From assembly GCA_023401045.1 (NCBI GenBank), contig JAEXEM010000252.1:1-13785 (forward strand): a stretch of DNA of 13,785 nt. The letters run 5' to 3'. The position numbers and the translations under genes are program-made. The stretch comes from Actinomycetes bacterium (GTDB taxonomy: Bacteria; Actinomycetota; Actinomycetes; Actinomycetales; Cellulomonadaceae). The notes under the pieces were generated by a model. The model was not told where the DNA came from. It did no database searches and saw nothing but the letters and a program-made list of their open reading frames with translations. How positions within the stretch are numbered: position 1 is the stretch's first letter; the number at the start of each line of letters is the position of its first letter. This document shows positions 1 through 8,700 of the stretch, piece by piece.

Positions 1-656
1 GCCCGGACGCGCCGGCACAGGGCGGGGCGGGCGAGCCCGCGCAGCCCCCGGCGTACGGTGCGCCCGCGGGCCACGGTCAGTCGTCGGGCGAGGCGCCCGG
101 CGGTCAGTCCTCGGGGCAGCCCGGCTACGGGCAGCAGGGCCAGCAGGCGCCCTACGGCCAGCCCGGCTACGGCCAGCAGGGCCAGCAGCCCGCCTACGGC
201 CAGCCCGGGTACGGCCAGCAGGGCCAGCAGCCCGCCTACGGCCAGTCCGGCTACGGCCAGCAGGGCCAGCCGTCGTACGGGCAGCCTGCCTACGGGCAGG
301 ACCCGTCGGGCTACGGTTACGGCTCCGGGCCCTCGACCGAGCGGAACTCCCTCGGCGTGTGGTCGCTCGTCCTCGGCATCGTCTCGGTCGCGCTCTGCTG
401 CCTCGTCATCGGTGTCGTGCCCGGTGCCATCGGCATCTGGCTGGGCGTCCGCGGCCGCCAGGCCGCGGCCCGCGGCCAGGCGACGAACGGCGGGCTCGCC
501 CTCGCCGGCATCATCCTCGGCATCCTCGGGGTGCTCATCGGCCTGTACTTCCTCCTCAGCTTCGCGCTCGTCATCGGCCAGCAGGGCGGCTGGGACGGCT
601 TCGTGCAGTACATCGAGGAGCAGGCGCAGGTCCAGGGGCAGCTGCCGACGCCATGA
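1..656 (+). CDS. DUF4190-like small membrane protein with Q/G/Y-rich repeat tail (5' end missing)
   Basis: The reading frame (codons starting at base 3) is open from the left edge to the TGA at 654-656, so the true start lies outside the window. About 217 residues are visible. The first ~110 are low-complexity and rich in Gly, Gln, Tyr and Pro, with repeats of the type [14 protein letters not shown]. After the linker [12 protein letters not shown] come two hydrophobic segments, roughly encoded by 357-435 and 495-575, separated by a short basic loop ([10 protein letters not shown]) and followed by a short acidic, Gln-rich end. This is the architecture of actinobacterial DUF4190-type proteins: a disordered cytosolic N-tail plus a two-helix membrane hairpin. 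Function is unknown. The stop overlaps the start of the DUF2752 gene (ATGA), implying one operon. A paralogue lies at 1192-1632. A GTG at 357 could start a 99-residue form, but coding clearly continues upstream of it. Confidence 0.8.
   Translation, partial: PDAPAQGGAGEPAQPPAYGAPAGHGQSSGEAPGGQSSGQPGYGQQGQQAPYGQPGYGQQGQQPAYGQPGYGQQGQQPAYGQSGYGQQGQPSYGQPAYGQDPSGYGYGSGPSTERNSLGVWSLVLGIVSVALCCLVIGVVPGAIGIWLGVRGRQAAARGQATNGGLALAGIILGILGVLIGLYFLLSFALVIGQQGGWDGFVQYIEEQAQVQGQLPTP
114..299 (+). repeat. In-frame tandem repeat encoding [18 protein letters not shown] units
   Basis: Three near-identical 42-base units (114-155, 156-197, 198-239) are followed by a 39-base degenerate unit (240-278) and a partial one (279-299). 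Each full unit encodes 14 residues around the core GYGQQGQQ. The unit length is a multiple of three, so copy-number change by slippage or recombination would keep the frame. The repeat forms the disordered tail of the first protein in the window. Confidence 0.85.
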
Positions 657-1096
657 CCGGCGACCGCGGCGGCGCCGCCGTCGAGCCGTCCCCGCCACGT
701 GCGGCGTGGCGGGGGGCGTCGTTGCCGCTCGGGGTCGGCGCGGTCGTCGTCGCTGCGACGGCTCTGCTCGTCGTCCGGACCCCCTACGCACCGCTGAGCT
801 ACGGGATCTGCCCGTCCGTGCTCTTCCTCGGCGTGTCCTGCCCGGGGTGCGGCGGGCTGCGGGCGACGCACGACCTCGCGACCGGCGACCTCGCCGGGGC
901 GTGGTCGGCGAACCCGCTGTGGACGCTGACGGCGCCGGTGCTCGTCGTCGCCTGGGCGGTGTGGCTCGTCCGGCGCCTACGCGGCGCGCCCCGCGCCGTC
1001 GCGCCGTCCTGGGCGGCCTGGGCCCTGCTCGCGGTCGTCGTCGTCTTCGCGGTGCTGCGCAACGTGCCCGCGCTGCACCCGTACCTCGGTCCCTGA
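653..1096 (+). CDS. DUF2752 family membrane protein
   Basis: A protein of 147 residues with the DUF2752 hallmark CPGCGGLRA at residues 63-71, followed by [15 protein letters not shown] (75-89), the usual continuation of this family. A short hydrophilic N-terminus leads into a hydrophobic helix at about 23-41. Two more likely helices lie at about 91-106 and 119-138. An additional Cys (C53) lies just before the Cys pair C63/C66. The function of the family is not known; the Cys-x-x-Cys pair could bind a metal or form a disulfide, which is inference. The ATG overlaps the previous stop by 4 bases and has only a weak purine stretch upstream, so translation is probably coupled to the DUF4190-like gene before it. 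The family and the frame are secure; a role in tryptophan metabolism is not shown. Confidence 0.85.
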   Translation: MTGDRGGAAVEPSPPRAAWRGASLPLGVGAVVVAATALLVVRTPYAPLSYGICPSVLFLGVSCPGCGGLRATHDLATGDLAGAWSANPLWTLTAPVLVVAWAVWLVRRLRGAPRAVAPSWAAWALLAVVVVFAVLRNVPALHPYLGP

Positions 1097-1114
1097 CCGT
1101 CGTGGCACCCTGAG

Positions 1115-1140
1115 GTCCCGGCGCGCCGACGCGCCGGGAC
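1115..1140 (+). terminator. GC-rich hairpin after the DUF2752 gene
   Basis: A perfect 11-bp stem (1115-1125 with 1130-1140) closes a 4-base loop (CCGA), 18 bases after the DUF2752 stop. No T-run follows, so this may be a weak or U-less terminator, or simply a stable mRNA end. The rest of the 1097-1191 gap holds the ribosome binding site of the next gene and nothing else I recognise. Confidence 0.5.
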
Positions 1141-1191
1141 GACGAGGGGGACGGCCCGCTCGTCGCACGCTCGACGCACCGGAGGACACCC

Positions 1192-1632
1192 GTGAGCGAC
1201 CCCACCGACCGCCCTGGTCCCGCCTACGGGCAGGAGGGCCCGTACGGGCCGCCGCCCGCGCCGGAGCAGCCGCCGACGTGGGAGCAGCGGGCGACCTGGG
1301 AGCAGCAGCCGCCCACGTGGGAGCAGCAGCCGCCCGCGTACGTCGCGCGCCCGTCCTACCCGCGCAACGACCTCGGTGTGTGGTCGCTCGTCCTCGGTGC
1401 GCTCGGTGTGATGGGTTGCGTCTTCTTCACCGGGATCCCGGCCGTCCTCGTCGGCGGCGCCGCCCGCCGCGCGGTGGCCGCCGGCGAGGCCGACAACGAC
1501 GGCATGGCGACGGCGGGCATCGTGCTCGGCTGGGTCTCGGTCGGGCTCGGGGTGCTCCTCCTCCTCGTGCTCCTCCTCGCGGTGCTGCTCCCGGTCCTCC
1601 TCGTCGGGGTGGCCTCGACGGTCGCGCCGTAG
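1192..1632 (+). CDS. DUF4190-like small membrane protein with TWEQ repeats
   Basis: A protein of 146 residues starting at GTG, chosen because GGAGGA (1181-1186) sits 5 bases upstream. The N-tail of about 60 residues is rich in Pro, Gln and Tyr and carries three TWEQ motifs with Trp at residues 30, 36 and 43. From residue 59 the linker [12 protein letters not shown] leads into two hydrophobic segments (about 62-82 and 104-143), separated by a loop with Arg, Ala and acidic residues. The linker and helix layout match the protein at 1-656, including 20 identical bases (357-376 and 1378-1397), so the two are paralogues. The second helix region is very Leu/Val-rich. No enzymatic motif is present and function is unknown. 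It is the last gene before the trp block, separated from trpC by 131 bases. Confidence 0.8.
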   Translation: MSDPTDRPGPAYGQEGPYGPPPAPEQPPTWEQRATWEQQPPTWEQQPPAYVARPSYPRNDLGVWSLVLGALGVMGCVFFTGIPAVLVGGAARRAVAAGEADNDGMATAGIVLGWVSVGLGVLLLLVLLLAVLLPVLLVGVASTVAP

Positions 1633-1633
1633 G

Positions 1634-1680
1634 GCCGGACGCGGTCTCACGCCCCGGGCGGTGGACGGGCGTGGTCCGGC
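1634..1680 (+). terminator. Composite hairpin between the DUF4190-like gene and trpC
   Basis: Two stacked 7-bp stems can form. An inner one pairs 1648-1654 with 1667-1673 around a 12-base loop. An outer one pairs 1634-1640 with 1674-1680. The right arms are continuous, while the left arms are separated by a 7-base bulge (1641-1647). The structure begins two bases after the stop codon and has no T-run after it. It could end or attenuate transcription into trpC, or protect the upstream mRNA 3' end. No folding energy was computed. Confidence 0.4.
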
Positions 1681-1687
1681 GCACGTC

Positions 1688-1693
1688 TACGAT
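1688..1693 (+). promoter_or_regulatory. Possible -10 box for trpCBA-lgt
   Basis: TACGAT fits the TAnnnT pattern of actinobacterial housekeeping -10 elements and lies 71 bases before the trpC ATG. No good -35 is seen at 16-18 bases upstream; TGGACG (1662-1667) resembles one but is 20 bases away and sits inside the hairpin. If used, the transcript would start near 1700 and exclude the upstream ATG at 1692. A possible 6-bp stem (1702-1707 with 1730-1735) lies in the leader. No leader peptide with Trp codons was found between here and trpC. Confidence 0.3.
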
Positions 1694-1763
1694 GGCGAGT
1701 CGGCGGCTGAACCGGGACCACCGTGATCTGCCGCCCCGACCGGCCAGAGGGGATGATCCGTCG

Positions 1764-2572
1764 ATGACCGTGCTTGACGACATCGTCGCGGGGGTCAAGG
1801 AGGACCTTGCCGCGCGCCAGGCCGTGACCCCCCTCGACGAGCTCAAGGAGCTCGCGGCACGTCGCGAGTCGGCGCTGCAGTGCGTCGCCCGCCTCAAGGT
1901 GGACGACGCGGTCACCGTCATCGCCGAGGTGAAGCGCTCGAGCCCCAGCAAGGGGGCGCTCGCGGCGATCTCCGACCCGGCCGCGCTCGCCGCGGAGTAC
2001 GAGAAGGGCGGCGCCGTCGCCATCTCCGTGCTCACCGAGCAGCGCCGCTTCAACGGCTCGCTCGCCGACCTCGACGCCGTGCGCGCCAAGGTCGACGTGC
2101 CGGTCCTGCGCAAGGACTTCGTCGTCTCGCCGTACCAGGTGTGGGAGGCGCGGGCGCACGGGGCCGACCTCGTGCTGCTCATCGTCGCCGCTCTCGAGCA
2201 GACCGTCCTCGAGTCGCTCGTGGAGCGTGTCCACTCGCTCGGCATGACCGCGCTCGTCGAGGTCCACGACACCGAGGAGGTGGCGCGCGCCCTCGACGCG
2301 GGCGCCCGTGTCATCGGAGTCAACGCCCGCGACCTGCGCTCGCTCGAGGTCGACCGCGACACGTTCTCGCGCGTCGCACCGTCCATCCCGTCCGACGTCG
2401 TTCGGATCGCGGAGTCGGGCGTGCGCGGACCGCACGACGTCATGGACTACGCCCGCGCCGGTGCCGACGCGGTCCTCGTCGGCGAGGCGCTCGTCACCGA
2501 CGACGCACCGCGCCGCTCCGTCGCCGACCTCGTCGCGGCGGGTGCGCACCCCTCGCTGCGGGCGGTGCGGCA

Positions 2573-2576
<4 letters not shown>
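1764..2576 (+). CDS. trpC: Indole-3-glycerol phosphate synthase
   Basis: A cytosolic enzyme of 270 residues with the TIM-barrel fold of the IGPS family. It closes the indole ring, turning CdRP into indole-3-glycerol phosphate with loss of CO2 and water. The motif [13 protein letters not shown] carries E55 and K57. K117 in PVLRKDF and E166 in ALVEVHD match the remaining catalytic Lys and Glu of the family, and N187 in GVNARDL and the IAESGV phosphate-binding strand are present. The length is typical of single-domain TrpC; no TrpF domain is fused. In many actinobacteria the TrpF step is done by PriA, which would explain its absence here. The ATG at 1764 has AGAGGGGA (1746-1753) 10 bases upstream. 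An in-frame ATG at 1692 would add 24 unconserved-looking residues. The stop overlaps the trpB GTG by 4 bases. Confidence 0.97.
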
Positions 2577-3873
<1,297 letters not shown>

Positions 3874-3877
<4 letters not shown>

Positions 3878-4710
3878 GCGTGACGGACGTCCGGTCGGTG
3901 ACGGGGGAGCGTCTCGACGCCCTCGCGTCGGGCGACCAGCCGCGCGCGGCGCTCGTCGGGTACCTGCCGGTCGGGTTCCCGACCGTCGAGGGCTCGATCT
4001 CCGCGGTCCGGACGATGATCGACGCGGGCGTCGACGTCGTCGAGCTCGGCATGCCGTACACCGACCCCGTCATGGACGGCCCGGTCATCCAGGCGGCCGC
4101 GGCCCGGGCGCTGGCGAACGGCACCCGCGTGCGCGACACGTTGCGCGTCATCGAGGAGGTCGCCGGCACCGGTGTCCCCGTCCTCGTCATGACGTACTGG
4201 AACCTCGTCCTGCGGTACGGCGTCGACGCCTACGCCCGTGACCTCGCCGCGGCCGGTGGCGCCGGGCTCATCACGCCGGACCTCATCCCCGACGAGGCCG
4301 GCGACTGGCTCGCCGCCTCCGACGCGCACGGGCTCGACCGCGTCTTCCTCGTCGCCCCGAGCTCGACGCCCGAGCGGACGGCCGCCACGGTCGCCGCGAG
4401 CCGCGGGTTCGTCTACGCGGCCTCGACGATGGGTGTCACGGGGGAGCGCGCGACCGTCGGCGACCGTGCCGAGCGCCTCGTCGCCGACACCCGCGCGGCC
4501 GGCGCCACGCGGGTCTGCGTCGGTCTCGGGGTCTCGCGCCCGGACCAGGCGGCGGAGGTCGCGGGGTACGCCGACGGCGTCATCGTCGGTACCGCGCTCG
4601 TGCGCAGCCTCCTCGAGGCCCCGGACGAGGCGAGCGGGCTCACGGCCCTCGCGCGCGTCACCGCCGGCCTCGCCGAGGGCGTCCGCTCCGCGCAGCGAGC
4701 GCCGCGATGA
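3874..4710 (+). CDS. trpA: Tryptophan synthase alpha chain
   Basis: A TIM-barrel subunit of 278 residues that cleaves indole-3-glycerol phosphate to indole and glyceraldehyde 3-phosphate and passes indole through the tunnel to TrpB. The motif [16 protein letters not shown] contains E57 and D68, equivalent to the catalytic Glu49 and Asp60 of the enterobacterial enzyme. GLITPDL and the STMGVTGER loop follow in the normal order. The usual Ser of the PxSDP segment is Thr (T63), a mild change. The start is GTG at 3874 with GGGGGAG (3862-3868) 5 bases upstream, overlapping the trpB stop by 4 bases. The stop in turn overlaps the lgt ATG, so trpC, trpB, trpA and lgt are packed as one transcription unit. 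Confidence 0.97.
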
Positions 4711-5585
4711 CCTCGCTCGTCACCGCCATCCCCAGCCCGTCGCAGTCCGTCTGGCACCTCGGGCCGTTCCCGCTGCGTGCCTACGCCATCGCCATCCTCC
4801 TCGGCATCGTCGTCGCGGTCGTCATGACGCAGCGACGGTGGAAGGAGCGCGGCGGCGACCCCGAGACCGTCCTCGACATCACGTACTGGGCGGTGCCGTT
4901 CGGCATCGTCGGCGGCCGCATCTACCACGTCATCAGCTCCCCGGACGCGTACTTCGGCCCCGACGGGGAGCCGCTGCGCGCCTTCGCCATCTGGGAGGGC
5001 GGCCTCGGGATCTGGGGGGCTGTCGCGTTCGGGGCCCTCGGGGCCTGGATCGGCTGCCGGCGCCAGGGCGTCCGGCTCACGGTCTTCGCCGACGCGCTGG
5101 CCCCTGGCCTGCTCGTCGCGCAGGGCATCGGGCGGCTCGGCAACTGGTTCAACCAGGAGCTGTTCGGCGGCCCCACCGACCTGCCGTGGGGCCTCGCGAT
5201 CGACGACGCCCACCTGCCGGCCGGTGCCGACCCGGGCACGCTGTTCCACCCGACGTTCCTCTACGAGATGCTGTGGAACTTCGCGGCGGCGGCGCTCATC
5301 GTCTACCTCGACCGGCGGTACCGTCTCGGCCACGGCCGGGTGTTCTGGCTCTACGTCGTGCTCTACACCGCCGGCCGCCTGTGGATCGAGCTCCTGCGCA
5401 TCGACCCGGCCGAGACGGTCCTCGGGCTCCGGCTCAACGTCTGGACGTCCGTGCTCGTCGGCCTCGGTGCGCTGATAGCGTTCGTCGTGGTCGGGCGCCG
5501 GCATCCCGGACGCGAGACGACCCTCCTGCTGACACCCCCCTCGACGCAGGACGACGAGGCGACGTCGACCGACGCCACGAGGTGA
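4707..5585 (+). CDS. lgt: Prolipoprotein diacylglyceryl transferase
   Basis: A multi-pass membrane enzyme of 292 residues that moves diacylglycerol from phosphatidylglycerol onto the lipobox Cys of prolipoproteins, the first step of lipoprotein maturation. Hydrophobic segments lie near 24-41, 58-76, 93-116, 126-145, 184-201, 212-230 and 248-268. The Lgt signature GRLGNWFNQELFGG (142-155) supplies R143, N146, E151 and G154 at the same numbers as in E. coli. YTAGRLWIELLR (220-231) holds R224 and E228, matching E. coli R239 and E243. Y26 is also kept. In WEGGLGIWGA (96-105) a Trp (W103) stands where E. coli has His103. The hydrophilic C-tail (about 270-292) is Thr/Asp-rich and not conserved-looking. 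ATG overlaps the trpA stop by 4 bases with no clear ribosome binding site, so coupling to trpA is likely. Confidence 0.95.
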   Translation: MTSLVTAIPSPSQSVWHLGPFPLRAYAIAILLGIVVAVVMTQRRWKERGGDPETVLDITYWAVPFGIVGGRIYHVISSPDAYFGPDGEPLRAFAIWEGGLGIWGAVAFGALGAWIGCRRQGVRLTVFADALAPGLLVAQGIGRLGNWFNQELFGGPTDLPWGLAIDDAHLPAGADPGTLFHPTFLYEMLWNFAAAALIVYLDRRYRLGHGRVFWLYVVLYTAGRLWIELLRIDPAETVLGLRLNVWTSVLVGLGALIAFVVVGRRHPGRETTLLLTPPSTQDDEATSTDATR

Positions 5586-5587
5586 GA

Positions 5588-5615
5588 CCGGCCGCCGCTC
5601 GGATGCGGTGACCGG
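5588..5615 (+). terminator. Imperfect hairpin just after lgt
   Basis: CCGG (5588-5591) pairs with CCGG (5612-5615). Inside this, after one C-A mismatch, 5593-5598 pairs with 5605-5610 (one G-U) around a 6-base loop. The structure starts two bases after the lgt stop. No T-run follows, and it overlaps the candidate gltB -35 box, so its role as a terminator is uncertain. Confidence 0.35.
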
Positions 5616-5638
5616 ACACGCGTGACGGGCGGTATCGT
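5609..5638 (+). promoter_or_regulatory. Candidate gltB promoter
   Basis: TGACCG (5609-5614) and TATCGT (5633-5638) are separated by 18 bases and resemble sigma70-type -35 and -10 boxes. They lie 87 bases upstream of the gltB start, in the only sizable gap between lgt and gltB. A second, weaker A/T-rich patch (5675-5682, CTATTTGT) could serve as another -10 nearer the gene. Placement is by eye. Confidence 0.4.
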
Positions 5639-5711
5639 CGCCCTCTAAGCACGGGCCGACGGCGTCCCGGGACCCTATTTGTTCGTGCGATGCCCCGCCC
5701 CCGGGGACTGT

Positions 5712-5717
5712 GAGGAC
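5712..5717 (+). promoter_or_regulatory. Ribosome binding site that sets the gltB start
   Basis: GAGGAC lies 7 bases before the ATG at 5725. This favours that ATG over the in-frame GTG at 5710, which lacks a well-spaced site. Confidence 0.65.
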
Positions 5718-5724
5718 GGTGCTG

Positions 5725-8700
5725 ATGTCGACGTCGCCCGTGACCCCTGGCGCCCTCGTGGCGCCGACCCGGCACGCCCTCTACGACCCTGCTGCCGAGC
5801 ACGACGCCTGCGGCTTCGCCTGGGTCGCCACCCTGCGCGGCACGCCCGGTCGCGACATCGTCGACGCGGGCCTCACCGCGCTGCTCAACCTCGACCACCG
5901 CGGTGCGGTCGGCGCCGAGGAGGACAGCGGCGACGGGGCCGGCATCCTCACGCAGATCCCGGACGCGTTCTTCCGCGACGTCGTCGACGCCGAGCTGCCC
6001 GCCGCCGGCTACTACGCGATCGGCATGGCCTTCCTGCCGGTCGACGACGACGAGCGCGCCCGCGCGGTCGCGGCCGTCGAGGCGGTCGCGGTCGAGGAGA
6101 AGCTCGAGGTCCTCGCGTGGCGGGACGTCGTCGTCACCGCCGACCTCGTCGGCCCGACGGCGCGCGCGTCGATGCCGGTGTTCCGACAGCTCGTCGTGGC
6201 GGACCCCTCCCGTGAGCTCTCCGGCATCGCGCTCGACCGGCGTGCCTACCGCCTGCGCAAGCGCGTCGAGCGCGAGCACGGGGTCTACTTCGCCTCCCTG
6301 TCGGCGCGCACCATCGCCTACAAGGGCATGCTGACGACGGCTCAGCTCGAGCCCTTCTTCGCCGACCTCTCCGACCCGCGGTACGCGTCCGAGATCGCCC
6401 TCGTGCACTCGCGGTTCTCGACGAACACGTTCCCCTCGTGGGAGCTCGCGCAGCCGTTCCGGATGATCGCCCACAACGGCGAGATCAACACCGTCCGCGG
6501 GAACCGTAACTGGATGGCGGCCCGCCAGGGCATGCTCTCCTCCGAGCTCCTCGGCGACCTCGCCCCGCTGCTGCCGGTCTGCACGCCCGGCGGCTCCGAC
6601 TCCGGCAGCTTCGACGAGGTGCTCGAGCTCCTCCACCTGGCCGGCCGCTCCCTGCCGCACGCGGTCATGATGATGATCCCGGAGCCCTGGGAGAACCACG
6701 CCCAGATGGACCCGGCGACCCGGGCGTTCTTCGAGTACCACTCGACGCTCATGGAGCCGTGGGACGGCCCCGCCGCGATGACGTTCACCGACGGCACGCT
6801 CATCGGCGCCGTGCAGGACCGCAACGGGCTGCGCCCCGGGCGGTACTGGGTGACCGAGGACGGGCTCGTCGTGTGCGCGTCGGAGGCGGGTGTGCTCGAC
6901 CTCGACCCGGCGTCGATCGTCGCCAAGGGCCGTCTCGAGCCCGGTCTGTTCTTCCTCGTCGACACCGGCCAGGGCCGGATCGTCGCCGACCAGGAGGTCA
7001 TGGCCCAGCTCGCCGCCCAGCGCCCCTACGGCACGTGGGTCGAGGAGAACGTCGTCCACCTCTCGCAGCTGCCGGAGCGCGAGCACGTCGCGCACTCGGC
7101 GGCGTCGGTGCGCCGTCGTCAGCGCGCGTTCGGGTACACCGAGGAGGAGCTCAAGGTCCTCCTCACGCCGATGGCCGCGACCGGCGCCGAACCGCTCGGT
7201 GCGATGGGCTCCGACACCCCCGTCGCCGTGCTCTCCAAGCGTCCGCGCCTGCTGTTCGACTACTTCACGCAGATGTTCGCGCAGGTGACGAACCCGCCGC
7301 TGGACGCCATCCGCGAGGAGCTCGTCACGTCCATCGGCGGCGCGATCGGACCCGAGCCGAACCTCCTCGTCGACGGTCCCGAGCACGCGCGCAAGATCAG
7401 GCTGTCGTTCCCGGTCATCGACAACGACCAGCTCGCCAAGATCGTCCACATCGCCAAGGAGCCCTCGCTGGGCTTCCGGTCGACGATCATCCGGGGGCTC
7501 TACAAGGTCGACGGTGGCGGCGCGGCGCTCGAGAAGCGCCTCGAGGAGATCTTCGCCGAGGTCGACCGGGCCATCGAGGACGGCGTCAGCTTCCTCGTGC
7601 TGTCCGACCGCAACTCCGACGCCGACCTCGCGCCGATCCCGTCGCTCCTGCTGCTGTCGGCGGTGCACCACCACACGCTGCGCCGCCACACCCGCACGCA
7701 GATCTCGCTCGTCGTCGAGGCGGGCGACGTGCGCGAGGTGCACCACGTCGCGCTGCTCATCGGCTACGGCGCCGCCGCGGTCAACCCGTACCTCGCCATG
7801 GAGACGGTCGAGGACCTCGCGCGCAGCGGCTACCTCGACGTCGCGCCCGAGAAGGCCGTCGCCAACCTCATCAAGGCGCTCGGCAAGGGCGTCCTCAAGG
7901 TCATGTCGAAGATGGGCATCTCGACGATCGCGTCGTACCGCGGCGCGCAGGTGTTCGAGGCGATCGGCCTGTCCCACGCACTCGTCGACCGGTACTTCAC
8001 CGGGACGACGAGCCGGCTCGGGGGGATCGGCCTCGACGTCATCGCCGCGGAGGTCGCCGCCCGGCACGCCGACGCCTACCCGGCGAGCGGCAACCGCCAG
8101 GCCCACAAGCGGCTCGCCGAGGGTGGGGAGTACCAGTGGCGTCGCGGCGGCGAGGAGCACCTCTTCGACCCCGAGACGGTGTTCCGGCTGCAGCACTCGA
8201 CGCGCACGCGTCAGATGGACGTCTTCCGCGAGTACACCAAGCGCGTCGACGAGCAGTCCGAGCGCCTCATGACGTTGCGCGGCCTGCTGCAGTTCAAGGA
8301 GGGCGCGCGCCCGCCGGTGCCGATCGACGAGGTCGAGCCGGTGAGCGAGATCGTCAAGCGGTTCAGCACCGGGGCGATGTCGTACGGCTCGATCTCGGCC
8401 GAGGCGCACGAGACGCTCGCCATCGCGATGAACGAGCTCGGCGGCAAGTCGAACACCGGTGAGGGCGGTGAGGACCCCGAGCGCCTGCACGACCCGCGGC
8501 GTCGCTCGGCCGTCAAGCAGATCGCCTCCGGCCGCTTCGGTGTGACGAGCGAGTACCTCACGTTCGCCGACGACATCCAGATCAAGCTCGCGCAGGGTGC
8601 CAAGCCCGGTGAGGGCGGTCAGCTGCCGGGCCACAAGGTGTACCCGTGGGTCGCCAGGACGCGTCACTCGACGCCCGGCGTCGGGCTCATCTCGCCGCCG

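Noticed and set aside
114..299. A CRISPR-like array
   Set aside because: The repeats are contiguous, in frame, without unique spacers, and encode a protein tail.
58..1113. A 351-codon plus-strand frame rich in Arg, Ser and Ala
   Set aside because: It is an out-of-frame reading of the YGQ-repeat and DUF2752 genes; the repeats give a fake low-complexity protein.
1692..1763. An upstream in-frame ATG extending TrpC by 24 residues
   Set aside because: The added residues are Arg-rich and lie before the normal TrpC start, the ATG overlaps the possible -10 box, and the ATG at 1764 has an acceptable ribosome binding site.
1633..1763. A classical trp attenuator with leader peptide
   Set aside because: No short ORF with tandem Trp codons and no terminator with a T-run were found in the gap.
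5710..5724. GTG at 5710 as the gltB start
   Set aside because: The ATG at 5725 has GAGGAC at a 7-base spacing, whereas the GTG has no well-spaced site.
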